This document shows, piece after piece, positions 30,819 to 37,832 of a stretch of DNA of 64,000 nt. This DNA is from Rhodospirillaceae bacterium SYSU D60007. Lineage in GTDB: Bacteria > Pseudomonadota > Alphaproteobacteria > Reyranellales > Reyranellaceae. The notes under the pieces were generated by a model, which did no database searches, was not told the origin of the DNA, and worked only from the letters and a program-made list of their open reading frames with translations. The translations under genes and the position numbers were made by a program. How positions within the stretch are numbered: position 1 is the stretch's first letter; every line of letters begins with the position of its first letter. The stretch spans positions 62,001 to 126,000 of the forward strand of contig QOCQ01000011.1 of assembly GCA_003574685.1 (NCBI GenBank), given 5' to 3'.

Positions 30819-32261
30819 ATGGTCGGCATCACGGCTTTCGGTGCCTATGTTCCGAGGCTCCGCCTGAATCGTCAGGCTGTCTACGACGCCAACAAGTGGT
30901 TCGCACCCGGCCTGCGCGGCCAGGCCAAGGGCGAACGCGCCATGGCGAACTGGGACGAGGATTCCGTCACGATGGCCGTAGAGGCGGCACGCGACTGTCT
31001 CAACGGCACGGATCCCAAGAGCCTGAAGAACCTGTTCTTCGCCTCGACCACGCATCCCTTCAAGGATCGCCAGAACGCGGGCGTCATCGGCACGGCCCTG
31101 ACGGTCGAGCAAGGCCTTATGGCTGCCGATATCGGCGGTTCGCAGAAGGCAGGCACCTCGGCCCTGATCGCCGGCCTCAATGCCGCCATGTCCGGTGCGC
31201 CGACCATGGTAACCGCCGCCGACAAGCGGCTGGCACGCGTCGCCTCGGCCTACGAGCTGCAATATGGCGACGGTGCTGCGGCGCTGATGCTGGGCACCGA
31301 CAAAGTGATCGCGAAGCTGCTGGGGAGCCGCTCCGTGTCGATGGATTTCGTCGACCATTTCCGCGGCGATGAGTCGGATTTCGACTACGGCTGGGAGGAG
31401 CGGTGGATCCGCGATGAGGGCTACACGAAGATCGTGCCGCCCGCGATCAAGGAAGCGCTCGGTGCCTTCGGGTTGAAGGCAGCCGACATCAGCCATTTCA
31501 TCATGCCGAGCCTCATGGCTGCCGTGCCGAAGCAGATGGCCAAGCTGGCCGGGATTCCCGAAACGGCCGTCCGCGACCTGCTGAACGCCAACCTCGGCGA
31601 CACCGGCACGGCGCATGCCCTTGTCATGCTGGTCGACGCACTGGAGAACGCAAAGGCCGGGGACAAGATCCTCGTGATCGGCTTCGGCCAGGGCGTCGAT
31701 ATCGTGGCCTTCGAGGTCACCGCCGAACTCGGCAAGCTCGGCAAGCGCATGGGCCTTTCGGGCTGGCTGGCGCGCCGCAAGGAGGAGAAGAACTACCTCA
31801 AGTTCCTCGCCTTCAACGAGATGCTGCCCATCGAGAAGGGCATGCGGGCCGAATTCGACAAGAAGACGGCGCTGTCGATCCTGTGGCGCAAGCGCGACAT
31901 GATCTACGGGCTGGTCGGCGGCAAGTGCCGGGTCTGCGGTACCGTGCAGTTCCCCAAGAGCCAGGTGTGCGTCAATCCCAACTGCCACGCCATGGACAGC
32001 CAGGACGACTATCCGATGGCCGGCCTCGAGGCCTCCATCATGTCGTTCACGGCCGACTCGCTGACCTACTCGCCGGACCCGCCGGCCTATTACGGCATGA
32101 TCACCTTCCCCGAGGGCGGCCGCTTCATGGCCGACTTCACCGACTGCGACAAGGACCAGGTCAAGGTTGGGGCAAAAATGCGCATGACGTTCCGCATCCG
32201 CGACAACGACACCATGCGCGGCGGCTTCAAGCGCTACTTCTGGAAGGCGGCGCCGGCCTGA
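30819..32261 (+). CDS. HMG-CoA-synthase-fold protein fused to DUF35 zinc-ribbon/OB domain, catalytic triad apparently lost
   Basis: 480 residues. Residues 1-300 have the thiolase/HMG-CoA-synthase fold (MVGITAFGAYVPRLRLNR; YGDGAAALMLG; IGFGQGVDIVAFEV). Residues 365-475 are a DUF35 domain: a zinc ribbon with Cys370, Cys373, Cys384 and Cys389, then an OB-fold. Against remembered archaeal HMGS motifs (SESHP, FACKAGT, FHQP) this protein has STTHP, GSQKAGT and FIMP. The catalytic Glu, Cys and His would thus be Thr77, Gln109 and Ile228. It probably does not condense acyl-CoA by the usual route. It may act as scaffold or acyl-CoA channel, or as a decarboxylase/lyase like Cys-to-Gln KSQ domains. GGAGGGA at 30804-30810 supports the ATG. 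The adjacent thiolase is the likely partner. Confidence 0.85.
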   Translation: MVGITAFGAYVPRLRLNRQAVYDANKWFAPGLRGQAKGERAMANWDEDSVTMAVEAARDCLNGTDPKSLKNLFFASTTHPFKDRQNAGVIGTALTVEQGLMAADIGGSQKAGTSALIAGLNAAMSGAPTMVTAADKRLARVASAYELQYGDGAAALMLGTDKVIAKLLGSRSVSMDFVDHFRGDESDFDYGWEERWIRDEGYTKIVPPAIKEALGAFGLKAADISHFIMPSLMAAVPKQMAKLAGIPETAVRDLLNANLGDTGTAHALVMLVDALENAKAGDKILVIGFGQGVDIVAFEVTAELGKLGKRMGLSGWLARRKEEKNYLKFLAFNEMLPIEKGMRAEFDKKTALSILWRKRDMIYGLVGGKCRVCGTVQFPKSQVCVNPNCHAMDSQDDYPMAGLEASIMSFTADSLTYSPDPPAYYGMITFPEGGRFMADFTDCDKDQVKVGAKMRMTFRIRDNDTMRGGFKRYFWKAAPA

Positions 32262-32262
32262 T

Positions 32263-32293
32263 CCGGTGCCGCCCTCCCTGTTTCACCGGTTTT
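32263..32293 (+). terminator. Weak hairpin between HMGS-like and thiolase genes
   Basis: CCGGTG (32263-32268) pairs with CACCGG (32284-32289) across a 15-base loop and is followed by TTTT. The stem is short, so this may be an attenuator or nothing. Confidence 0.3.
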
Positions 32294-32325
32294 CCGCCCT
32301 CTGAGCACGAAAAAGGAGACGTGCG

Positions 32326-33528
32326 ATGGCCAAAGGTATCAAGGACAAGGTCGCCATCCTCGGCATGGGCTGCTCGAAATTTGGCGAGCGCTGGGACAGC
32401 GGCGCCGAGGAGCTGATGCTCGAGGCGTTCAAGGAGTGCGTATCCGACTCCGGAATCGACAAGAAGCAGATCCAGGCGGCCTGGTTCTCGACTGCGATCG
32501 ACGAGGTGCATGTCGGCAAATCCGGCATTCCGCTGTCAACGACGCTGCGCCTGCCCAACATTCCCGTCACGCACGTCGAGAACATGTGCGCCTCGGGCAC
32601 CGAGGCGTTCCGCGGCGCCTGCTATGCCGTGGCCTCCGGTGCGGTCGACTTCGCCCTGGCGCTGGGCGTGGAGAAGCTGAAGGATACCGGTTACGGCGGT
32701 CTGCCGGGCGGGCGCGGTGCCCCGCTGCAGCAGCTCTGGAATGCCAACGGCACGGCGCCGGGCAATTTCGCCCAGCTCGCCTCGGCCTACATGGCCGCGC
32801 ACGACGTCAAGTATGACGACCTGAAGCGCGCCATCGGCCATGTCTCGTGGAAGAGCCACCAGAACGGCGCCAAGAACCCCAAGGCCCACCTCCAGAAGGC
32901 GGTGGAAATGGACACGATCCTGAACGCGCCGATGATCGCGGCACCCCTGGGTCTGTTCGACTGCTGCGGCGTGTCGGATGGCGCGGCAGCGGCCATCGTG
33001 ACGACGCCGGAAATCGCCAAGTCGCTGGGCAAGCATGACCTGATCAGCGTCAAGGCGCTGCAACTCGCCGTGTCCAACGGTTCGGAGTCGGGCCACAATT
33101 CGTGGGACGGCAGCTACTTCCACACCACGCGGATCGCCTCGAAGCGCGCCTACGAGGAGGCGGGCATCAAGAATCCGCGCGAGGAAGTCTCGATGTTCGA
33201 AGTGCACGACTGCTTCTCGGTCACCGAGCTGGTGACGATGGAGGACCTGCATATCTCCGAAACCGGCAAGGGCTGGAAGGACGTGCTCGACGGCTTCTAC
33301 GATGCCGACGGCAAGATCCCCTGCCAGATCGATGGCGGCCTGAAGTGCTTCGGCCATCCGATCGGCGCCTCCGGCCTGCGCATGCTCTATGAGATGTATC
33401 TGCAGCTCCAGGGCCGCGCCGGCTCGCGCCAGCTCAAGGACCCGCGAATCGGCATGACGCACAATCTGGGCGGCGCGCCGCGCGAGAACGTGTCGTCGGT
33501 TTCGATCATCGGCCGGCTGGACGCTTAA
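32326..33528 (+). CDS. SCP-x-like thiolase / acetyl-CoA acetyltransferase family protein
   Basis: A 400-residue thiolase of the SCP2/SCP-x type. The nucleophile Cys88 lies in VENMCASGTEAFRGA. His294 lies in EVHDCFSVTEL and His344 in GGLKCFGHPIGASG. The second active-site cysteine of classical thiolases is replaced by Asn380 (MTHNLGGA), as is usual in SCP-x-like members. It should cleave a beta-keto acyl-CoA, or with a DUF35 partner act on a branched substrate. The upstream HMGS-fold/DUF35 protein suggests a thiolase-DUF35 complex like those of archaeal mevalonate synthesis, BbsAB and the Ltp2-ChsH2 retro-aldolase. A strong terminator follows. Confidence 0.92.
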   Translation: MAKGIKDKVAILGMGCSKFGERWDSGAEELMLEAFKECVSDSGIDKKQIQAAWFSTAIDEVHVGKSGIPLSTTLRLPNIPVTHVENMCASGTEAFRGACYAVASGAVDFALALGVEKLKDTGYGGLPGGRGAPLQQLWNANGTAPGNFAQLASAYMAAHDVKYDDLKRAIGHVSWKSHQNGAKNPKAHLQKAVEMDTILNAPMIAAPLGLFDCCGVSDGAAAAIVTTPEIAKSLGKHDLISVKALQLAVSNGSESGHNSWDGSYFHTTRIASKRAYEEAGIKNPREEVSMFEVHDCFSVTELVTMEDLHISETGKGWKDVLDGFYDADGKIPCQIDGGLKCFGHPIGASGLRMLYEMYLQLQGRAGSRQLKDPRIGMTHNLGGAPRENVSSVSIIGRLDA

Positions 33529-33538
33529 AGCTCTCACG

Positions 33539-33575
33539 AAGCCGCCCGGTTCCACCAGGAGCCGGGCGGTTTTGT
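33539..33575 (+). terminator. Rho-independent terminator after the thiolase gene
   Basis: An 8-bp GC stem, CCGCCCGG (33542-33549) / CCGGGCGG (33562-33569), extended by A-T pairs, is followed by TTTTGTTTTT. It separates the thiolase from the MaoC pair. Confidence 0.85.
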
Positions 33576-33615
33576 TTTTATCCTCACCCCGGGTTCTGGA
33601 GGCAACGCGCAGCCC

Positions 33616-34080
33616 ATGCTCGACAAAAAACATATCGGCCACACCTTCAAGCCGTTCACGACCACGGTCGAGGCCGGCAAGATCCGGTTGTTCTGCAAGG
33701 CAATCGGCGAAGAGAACCCGATCTATCACGACGAGGCGGCCGCGAAGGCCGCCGGCTATCGCGCCATTCCGGCGCCCGTCACCTTCCTCACCGCCATTAC
33801 CAACGACGATCCCGACAAGGGCGGCCTGCTGCGCCTGCTGGGAGTCGACATCGGTCTGATCCTGCACGGCGAACAGCATTACGAATATCTCGCGCCCGTG
33901 CATGTCGGCGATCGCATCACCTGCCAGGCGCGGGTGGTGGACATCTACGACAAGAAGGGCGGCGCTCTCTGGTTCGTGGTGTCGGAGGTCGACCTCAAGG
34001 AAGCCGGCTCAGGCAAGCCTGTTGCGAAGGCGCGCAGCGTGACGGTCGTGCGCAATCCCGATGCGGCGAAGAAGGCGTAA
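33616..34080 (+). CDS. MaoC-like N-terminal (FAS1-type) hot-dog protein, non-catalytic partner
   Basis: A 154-residue hot-dog protein similar to the N-terminal half of fungal FAS/MaoC dehydratases. At the hydratase site it has GEENPIYHDEAAA: the Asp and His of the GDxNPIH motif are Glu32 and Tyr37. It therefore should not catalyse hydration alone. The next gene encodes a MaoC with both residues intact. Such pairs form heteromeric enoyl-CoA hydratases in steroid side-chain degradation (ChsH1-ChsH2-like). The start ATG at 33616 is downstream of GGAGGCAACG. Confidence 0.88.
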   Translation: MLDKKHIGHTFKPFTTTVEAGKIRLFCKAIGEENPIYHDEAAAKAAGYRAIPAPVTFLTAITNDDPDKGGLLRLLGVDIGLILHGEQHYEYLAPVHVGDRITCQARVVDIYDKKGGALWFVVSEVDLKEAGSGKPVAKARSVTVVRNPDAAKKA

Positions 34081-34090
34081 GGAGGCAAGC

Positions 34091-34513
34091 ATGGCAAACG
34101 CACCGAAATTCGCCGATGTGAAGGTGGGCGACGAGCTGCCGCCGCTGAAGCTGCCGCCAGTCACCCGCCACCAGCTCGCGCTCTATTGCGGCGGCTCAGG
34201 CGATCACAACCCGATCCATGTAGACATCGACTTTGCGAAGAAGTTCGGATTCAAGGACGTCTTCGCGCACGGCATGCTGTCGATGGCCTTCCTCGGCCGG
34301 CTCGCCACCTCCTGGGTACCGCAGGCGCAGGTCCGCAAGCTCGGCACGCGCTTCACGGCGATCACCTGGGTGGGCGACCAGATCACGGTCTCGGGCAAGG
34401 TGACCGGCAAGCGTGAGGAGAACGGCGAGAAGCTGGTCGACCTCGAAGTGAAGTGCACCAACCAGAACGGCCAGAACACGCTCGAGGGCAGCGCGACGGT
34501 GGCGCTGGCATAA
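34091..34513 (+). CDS. MaoC-family enoyl-CoA hydratase (catalytic subunit)
   Basis: A 140-residue single hot-dog hydratase. The catalytic Asp38 and His43 lie in GGSGDHNPIHVDIDFAKKFG, followed by the AHGM segment that completes the site. It should add water across a 2-enoyl-CoA. It starts 10 bases after the non-catalytic partner, with GGAGG at 34081-34085, consistent with equal production of two subunits. The SDR downstream would oxidise the 3-hydroxyacyl-CoA product. Confidence 0.93.
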   Translation: MANAPKFADVKVGDELPPLKLPPVTRHQLALYCGGSGDHNPIHVDIDFAKKFGFKDVFAHGMLSMAFLGRLATSWVPQAQVRKLGTRFTAITWVGDQITVSGKVTGKREENGEKLVDLEVKCTNQNGQNTLEGSATVALA

Positions 34514-34558
34514 CAGCCGCGTCGCACAACAACAACATAGCGAAAGGAGAACAGAACC

Positions 34559-35383
34559 ATGGGTCAACTCGACGGGCGGGTTGCCATCGTCACCGGCTCG
34601 GGCCGCGGCATCGGCCAGGAAATCGCGTTCCGGCTGGTTCGCGACGGCGCGAAGGTGGTGGTCAACGACATTGACGAGGCGCCGGCCAAGGAGACGATCG
34701 CCGCCATCGAGAAGATGGGCGGCAAGGCGGTGGCCTGCAACGGCGACGTGGCAGCCAAGGATTTCGGCGACCGCATCGTCAAGACCGCCGTTGACGCGTT
34801 CGGCGGCTGCCACATCGTGGTGAACAACGCCGGCTACACCTGGGACAGCGTCATCCAGAAGATGACCGACGAGCAGTGGTACGCCATCCTCGATGTCCAC
34901 CTGACGGCGCCGTTCCGCATCCTGCGTGCCTTCCAGCAGCATTTCCGCCAGGCTGTCGAGAAGGAGCGCTCGGCTGGCCAGCGCATCGTGCGCAAGGTGG
35001 TCAACATCTCCTCGACCTCGGGCGTCAACGGCAACGCCGGCCAGTCGAATTACTCGGCAGGCAAGGCCGGTATCGTCGGCCTGACGAAGACCCTGGCCAA
35101 GGAGTTCGGCCGCTACGACGTCACGGTCAACGCGGTGGCGTTCGGCTACATCCAGACCCGGCTCACCAAGCCCCTGAGCGAAGGCGAGGCCGGCGAGATC
35201 GAGGTGCAGGGCCGCAAGGTGAAGATTGGCGTGCAGGGCGGCCGCATCGCTGCCATGAACCAGATGATCCCGCTGGGCCGCGGCGGCCTGCCGGAAGAAG
35301 CGGCGGGTTCCGTCTACCTCTTCTGCAGCCCCGACAGCGACTACGTCAGCGGCCAATGCCTCGTCGTGAACGGCGGCTTGTGA
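34559..35383 (+). CDS. Short-chain dehydrogenase, 3-hydroxyacyl-CoA dehydrogenase-like
   Basis: A 274-residue classical SDR. The cofactor motif TGSGRGIG is near residues 12-19 and VVNDID ends beta-2 with an Asp that favours NAD(H). NNAG is near residue 90. Catalytic Ser is in NISSTSG, and Tyr-Lys are in YSAGK. A longer loop after the active site (KPLSEGEAGEIEVQGRKVKI) resembles multifunctional-enzyme-type hydroxyacyl-CoA dehydrogenases. The order MaoC, MaoC, SDR gives hydration then oxidation to the beta-keto acyl-CoA that the upstream thiolase would cleave. A strong terminator follows. Confidence 0.93.
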   Translation: MGQLDGRVAIVTGSGRGIGQEIAFRLVRDGAKVVVNDIDEAPAKETIAAIEKMGGKAVACNGDVAAKDFGDRIVKTAVDAFGGCHIVVNNAGYTWDSVIQKMTDEQWYAILDVHLTAPFRILRAFQQHFRQAVEKERSAGQRIVRKVVNISSTSGVNGNAGQSNYSAGKAGIVGLTKTLAKEFGRYDVTVNAVAFGYIQTRLTKPLSEGEAGEIEVQGRKVKIGVQGGRIAAMNQMIPLGRGGLPEEAAGSVYLFCSPDSDYVSGQCLVVNGGL

Positions 35384-35410
35384 GCGCTGCCCTCAGGAAC
35401 AAAGCCTGCG

Positions 35411-35443
35411 AACGCCGCCGGTCGTATCCCGGCGGCGTTTTTC
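35411..35443 (+). terminator. Rho-independent terminator after the SDR gene
   Basis: An 11-bp stem, AACGCCGCCGG / CCGGCGGCGTT, with a 7-base loop is followed by TTTTTCTTT. It closes the catabolic cluster and may also serve the convergent SMR-like gene. Confidence 0.9.
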
Positions 35444-35455
35444 TTTGGGCCGACC

Positions 35456-35788
35456 CTACGTCTGGTTCACCAGCCAGACGCCGGCAACGATCAGGACCAG
35501 GCCGGCGATCTTGTGCAGGCCGAAGGGCTCGCCGAACAGGACGTGGCCCAGCACGGCGACGATGGCGTAGCTGACGGAGACGCTGGGAAACGCGACGGAT
35601 ACCGGAATCTTCCGCAGGGCCATGATGTAGAGAAACGCGGCCAGCCCGTACAGGAACAGCCCGACGATGGTCTGCGGCTTGAGGAGCTGCTGTACGATCG
35701 TTTCTGCACCGGCGCCCGCCTTGAGCAGGACCTGGCCACCGATGCCGGTGAGGATGCCCCCCGCCAGGGCAGCGTAATAGGGCCACAC
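35456..35788 (-). CDS. SMR/EamA-type small membrane transporter, ArnE-like
   Basis: A 110-residue, four-helix protein with a GTG start at 35788. The segments LAGGILTGIGGQVLLKAG and IPVSVAFPSVSVSYAIVAVL, plus a final VLIVAGVWLV helix, fit the small multidrug resistance fold. Proteins of this size next to an undecaprenyl-phosphate glycosyltransferase are usually lipid-linked sugar flippase subunits (ArnE/ArnF type). It follows the GT2 gene by 11 bases. Confidence 0.75.
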   Translation of the reverse strand: MWPYYAALAGGILTGIGGQVLLKAGAGAETIVQQLLKPQTIVGLFLYGLAAFLYIMALRKIPVSVAFPSVSVSYAIVAVLGHVLFGEPFGLHKIAGLVLIVAGVWLVNQT

Positions 35789-35799
35789 GCGCTGGCGTC

Positions 35800-36894
35800 C
35801 TACTCGGCGGCCCGGTCCGGCAGATCCCGCCGGCGCGCCGACACTCCGGGAACCGCCGGCAATTGTTCGAGCGGCGAGACATGCCCGCGGTCTTCAACCG
35901 CATGCGGCCGGCCAGCCGCCGCGCTGCCTGGCGCCGGCTCGTAGGCCCGCAGCGCACCGTCTTCGCGCACGTAGACGCGCCGCACCAGGTACTGGGGCTT
36001 GCGATTGGCCGTCAGGAACATGCGGCCGAGATACTCCCCCATCATGCCAAGAATGAGCAGCTGGACGCCGGCCAGCAGTACTATCGACGACATCAGAGAC
36101 GCCCAGCCCGTCGGCAGATCATAGTTGATCAGCGCCTCAATCAGGATGGCGACGAATCCCAGCATGCCAACGCCGCTCAGCACAATGCCGCTGATACTGG
36201 CGAAACGCAGTGGCAGGACCGAGAAGTTCAGGAACATTGACAGCCACAGCCGCAGGAGCCGTCGCATGGTGTAGTTGCTGCGTCCCTCGCTGCGCGGCAG
36301 ATGCCTGACCTCCAGGCGGCCGACATTGGCGGTGATCTGGAAGATGAGGCCATCCACGTAGGGGTAAGGGCCGTCGTAGGCAACGAGCCGTTCCCGCAGG
36401 AAGGCACTCATGCAGCGGAAGCTGGAGAGGTAGAGGCCGCGCGGCTTGTCGATCAGACGGTCGGCGCACCAGTTGGTGAACCGGCTGCCGATGTTGCGCC
36501 ATGCCGCGTGTTGCTTTGCCGCATAATGCGTATAGACAACATCGTAACCGCCCTCGCGCGTGTACTCATAAAGCCTGCGGACTTCCTCCGGCGGATTCTG
36601 CAGGTCGTCATCCATTGTAATCGTGTAGTCACCGCGGGCATGTGCGAGGCCCGCCATCACCGCGTTGTGCTCGCCGAAATTGCGCGACAGGTCGACCAGC
36701 GTGACGGGCGCGCCGGGCCCGACCGCCAGCTCGCGACAGACGGCGATGCTGTCATCCGCACTGCCATCGTTGACCAGCACGATCTCCAGCCCGCCCGGGA
36801 TCTCAAGCGCACGCAATGCCCCAACCAGCTCGGCGATGCTGGCCGCCCCGTTGAAGACGGGCACAACAACGCTCAGGGCGAAAGGCCGTTTCAT
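35800..36894 (-). CDS. Family 2 glycosyltransferase, undecaprenyl/dolichyl-phosphate sugar transferase-like
   Basis: 364 residues. The GT-A catalytic domain has SVVVPVFNGAASI, VLVNDGSADDS and the DxD-type ITMDDDLQNPPEE motif. Two C-terminal membrane helices follow (FASISGIVLSGVGMLGFVAI; LMSSIVLLAGVQLLILGMMG), then the GEYLGRMFLTANRKPQYLVR tail typical of ArnC/GtrB/DPM1-like enzymes. It should move a sugar from a nucleotide donor to polyprenyl phosphate on the inner face of the membrane. Its ATG overlaps the methyltransferase stop as ATGA, so the two are coupled. The tail beyond residue 315 is rich in Pro/Ala and not conserved in my memory of the family. Confidence 0.92.
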   Translation of the reverse strand: MKRPFALSVVVPVFNGAASIAELVGALRALEIPGGLEIVLVNDGSADDSIAVCRELAVGPGAPVTLVDLSRNFGEHNAVMAGLAHARGDYTITMDDDLQNPPEEVRRLYEYTREGGYDVVYTHYAAKQHAAWRNIGSRFTNWCADRLIDKPRGLYLSSFRCMSAFLRERLVAYDGPYPYVDGLIFQITANVGRLEVRHLPRSEGRSNYTMRRLLRLWLSMFLNFSVLPLRFASISGIVLSGVGMLGFVAILIEALINYDLPTGWASLMSSIVLLAGVQLLILGMMGEYLGRMFLTANRKPQYLVRRVYVREDGALRAYEPAPGSAAAGRPHAVEDRGHVSPLEQLPAVPGVSARRRDLPDRAAE

Positions 36895-37688
36895 GTTGTC
36901 TTTGCATCCTCCTTGCATGCGACGAGCAGGATTGAGCCACCGAAAGGCAATGCCAGACCCCAGCCGATCAGACGACGTTCGATTCCGATGATCGCACCAA
37001 ACAGCCGGTCTACAACGGCCGGGAATGGCCGAACGTCGCTGTCACCTTCACTCCACCGCGTCAGCATGCGCCTCGCCACCATCAATGGGAACAGGATACA
37101 GTTCCAGTAGGTGGCGCGCCGAAGACGGAAGCCTGCCGCCTGCACCAGCCAGATCGCCTGCCGCCGGGTGAATCGCCGCACGCCGTGGACGCGCCTGTCG
37201 TGCGCGGACAACATCCATGAGTAGGCGGGAAGATTCAGGATCAAAATCCCGCCGCTTTTGAGGCAGCGGTATGCTTCATCAAGGGCGCTGGACGGCTCCA
37301 CCAGCCGGTGAGAAAGAACGTCGGCGCTCACCATCGCGGCCAGCGTGGCATTGCCGAACGGCAGCGACATCACCGATCCGACGACCACCGCTGCACCGCT
37401 CTTGGCAGCCGCCACTGCCGCAGCCGTTGCATCGTACTCCACGCCCAACTGGCAAGATCTGTCTGCGTCCATGCGCTGCAATGCCGCCAGCAGTCCGCCC
37501 GTCCCGCAGCCCGCGTCCAGCAAGGGGCCCATGTCCTTCCGAACGTCTTTGCTCGCCATATCCGCGATCAGGGCGTGAAGCCCTCGATACCACCACAGGC
37601 GCCCCTCCAGCGCCGCCATTTGTTCATATTCGCGCCGTTCCATCAGCTTCTTATAACCGAAGCCTCGTATGGCGGCACGGCTGGCCAT
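36891..37688 (-). CDS. SAM-dependent methyltransferase
   Basis: A 265-residue class I methyltransferase. Motif I is LLDAGCGTGGLLAAL and the acidic end of beta-2 is LGVEYD. The methyl acceptor is unknown. A late segment (FTRRQAIWLVQAAGFRLRRA) is typical of UbiE/type-11 enzymes. It begins the minus-strand envelope gene set and its stop overlaps the GT2 start. An in-frame ATG at residue 16 is an alternative start. A sugar, lipid-linked intermediate or small aromatic acceptor are all possible. Confidence 0.88.
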   Translation of the reverse strand: MASRAAIRGFGYKKLMERREYEQMAALEGRLWWYRGLHALIADMASKDVRKDMGPLLDAGCGTGGLLAALQRMDADRSCQLGVEYDATAAAVAAAKSGAAVVVGSVMSLPFGNATLAAMVSADVLSHRLVEPSSALDEAYRCLKSGGILILNLPAYSWMLSAHDRRVHGVRRFTRRQAIWLVQAAGFRLRRATYWNCILFPLMVARRMLTRWSEGDSDVRPFPAVVDRLFGAIIGIERRLIGWGLALPFGGSILLVACKEDAKTT

Positions 37689-37832
37689 CGGCCGTCAGCC
37701 TTTGTTATTGTGTCACCAACCAACAGACAGGGGCTCTTTGTCCCGATTGCGGATGTGCCACACCAACGTTCCTCCCAGCCCGGCCTGAAGTTTGAGCCCC
37801 GGACCGCCGCGGACGAAGGCCCGTACGCGGGA

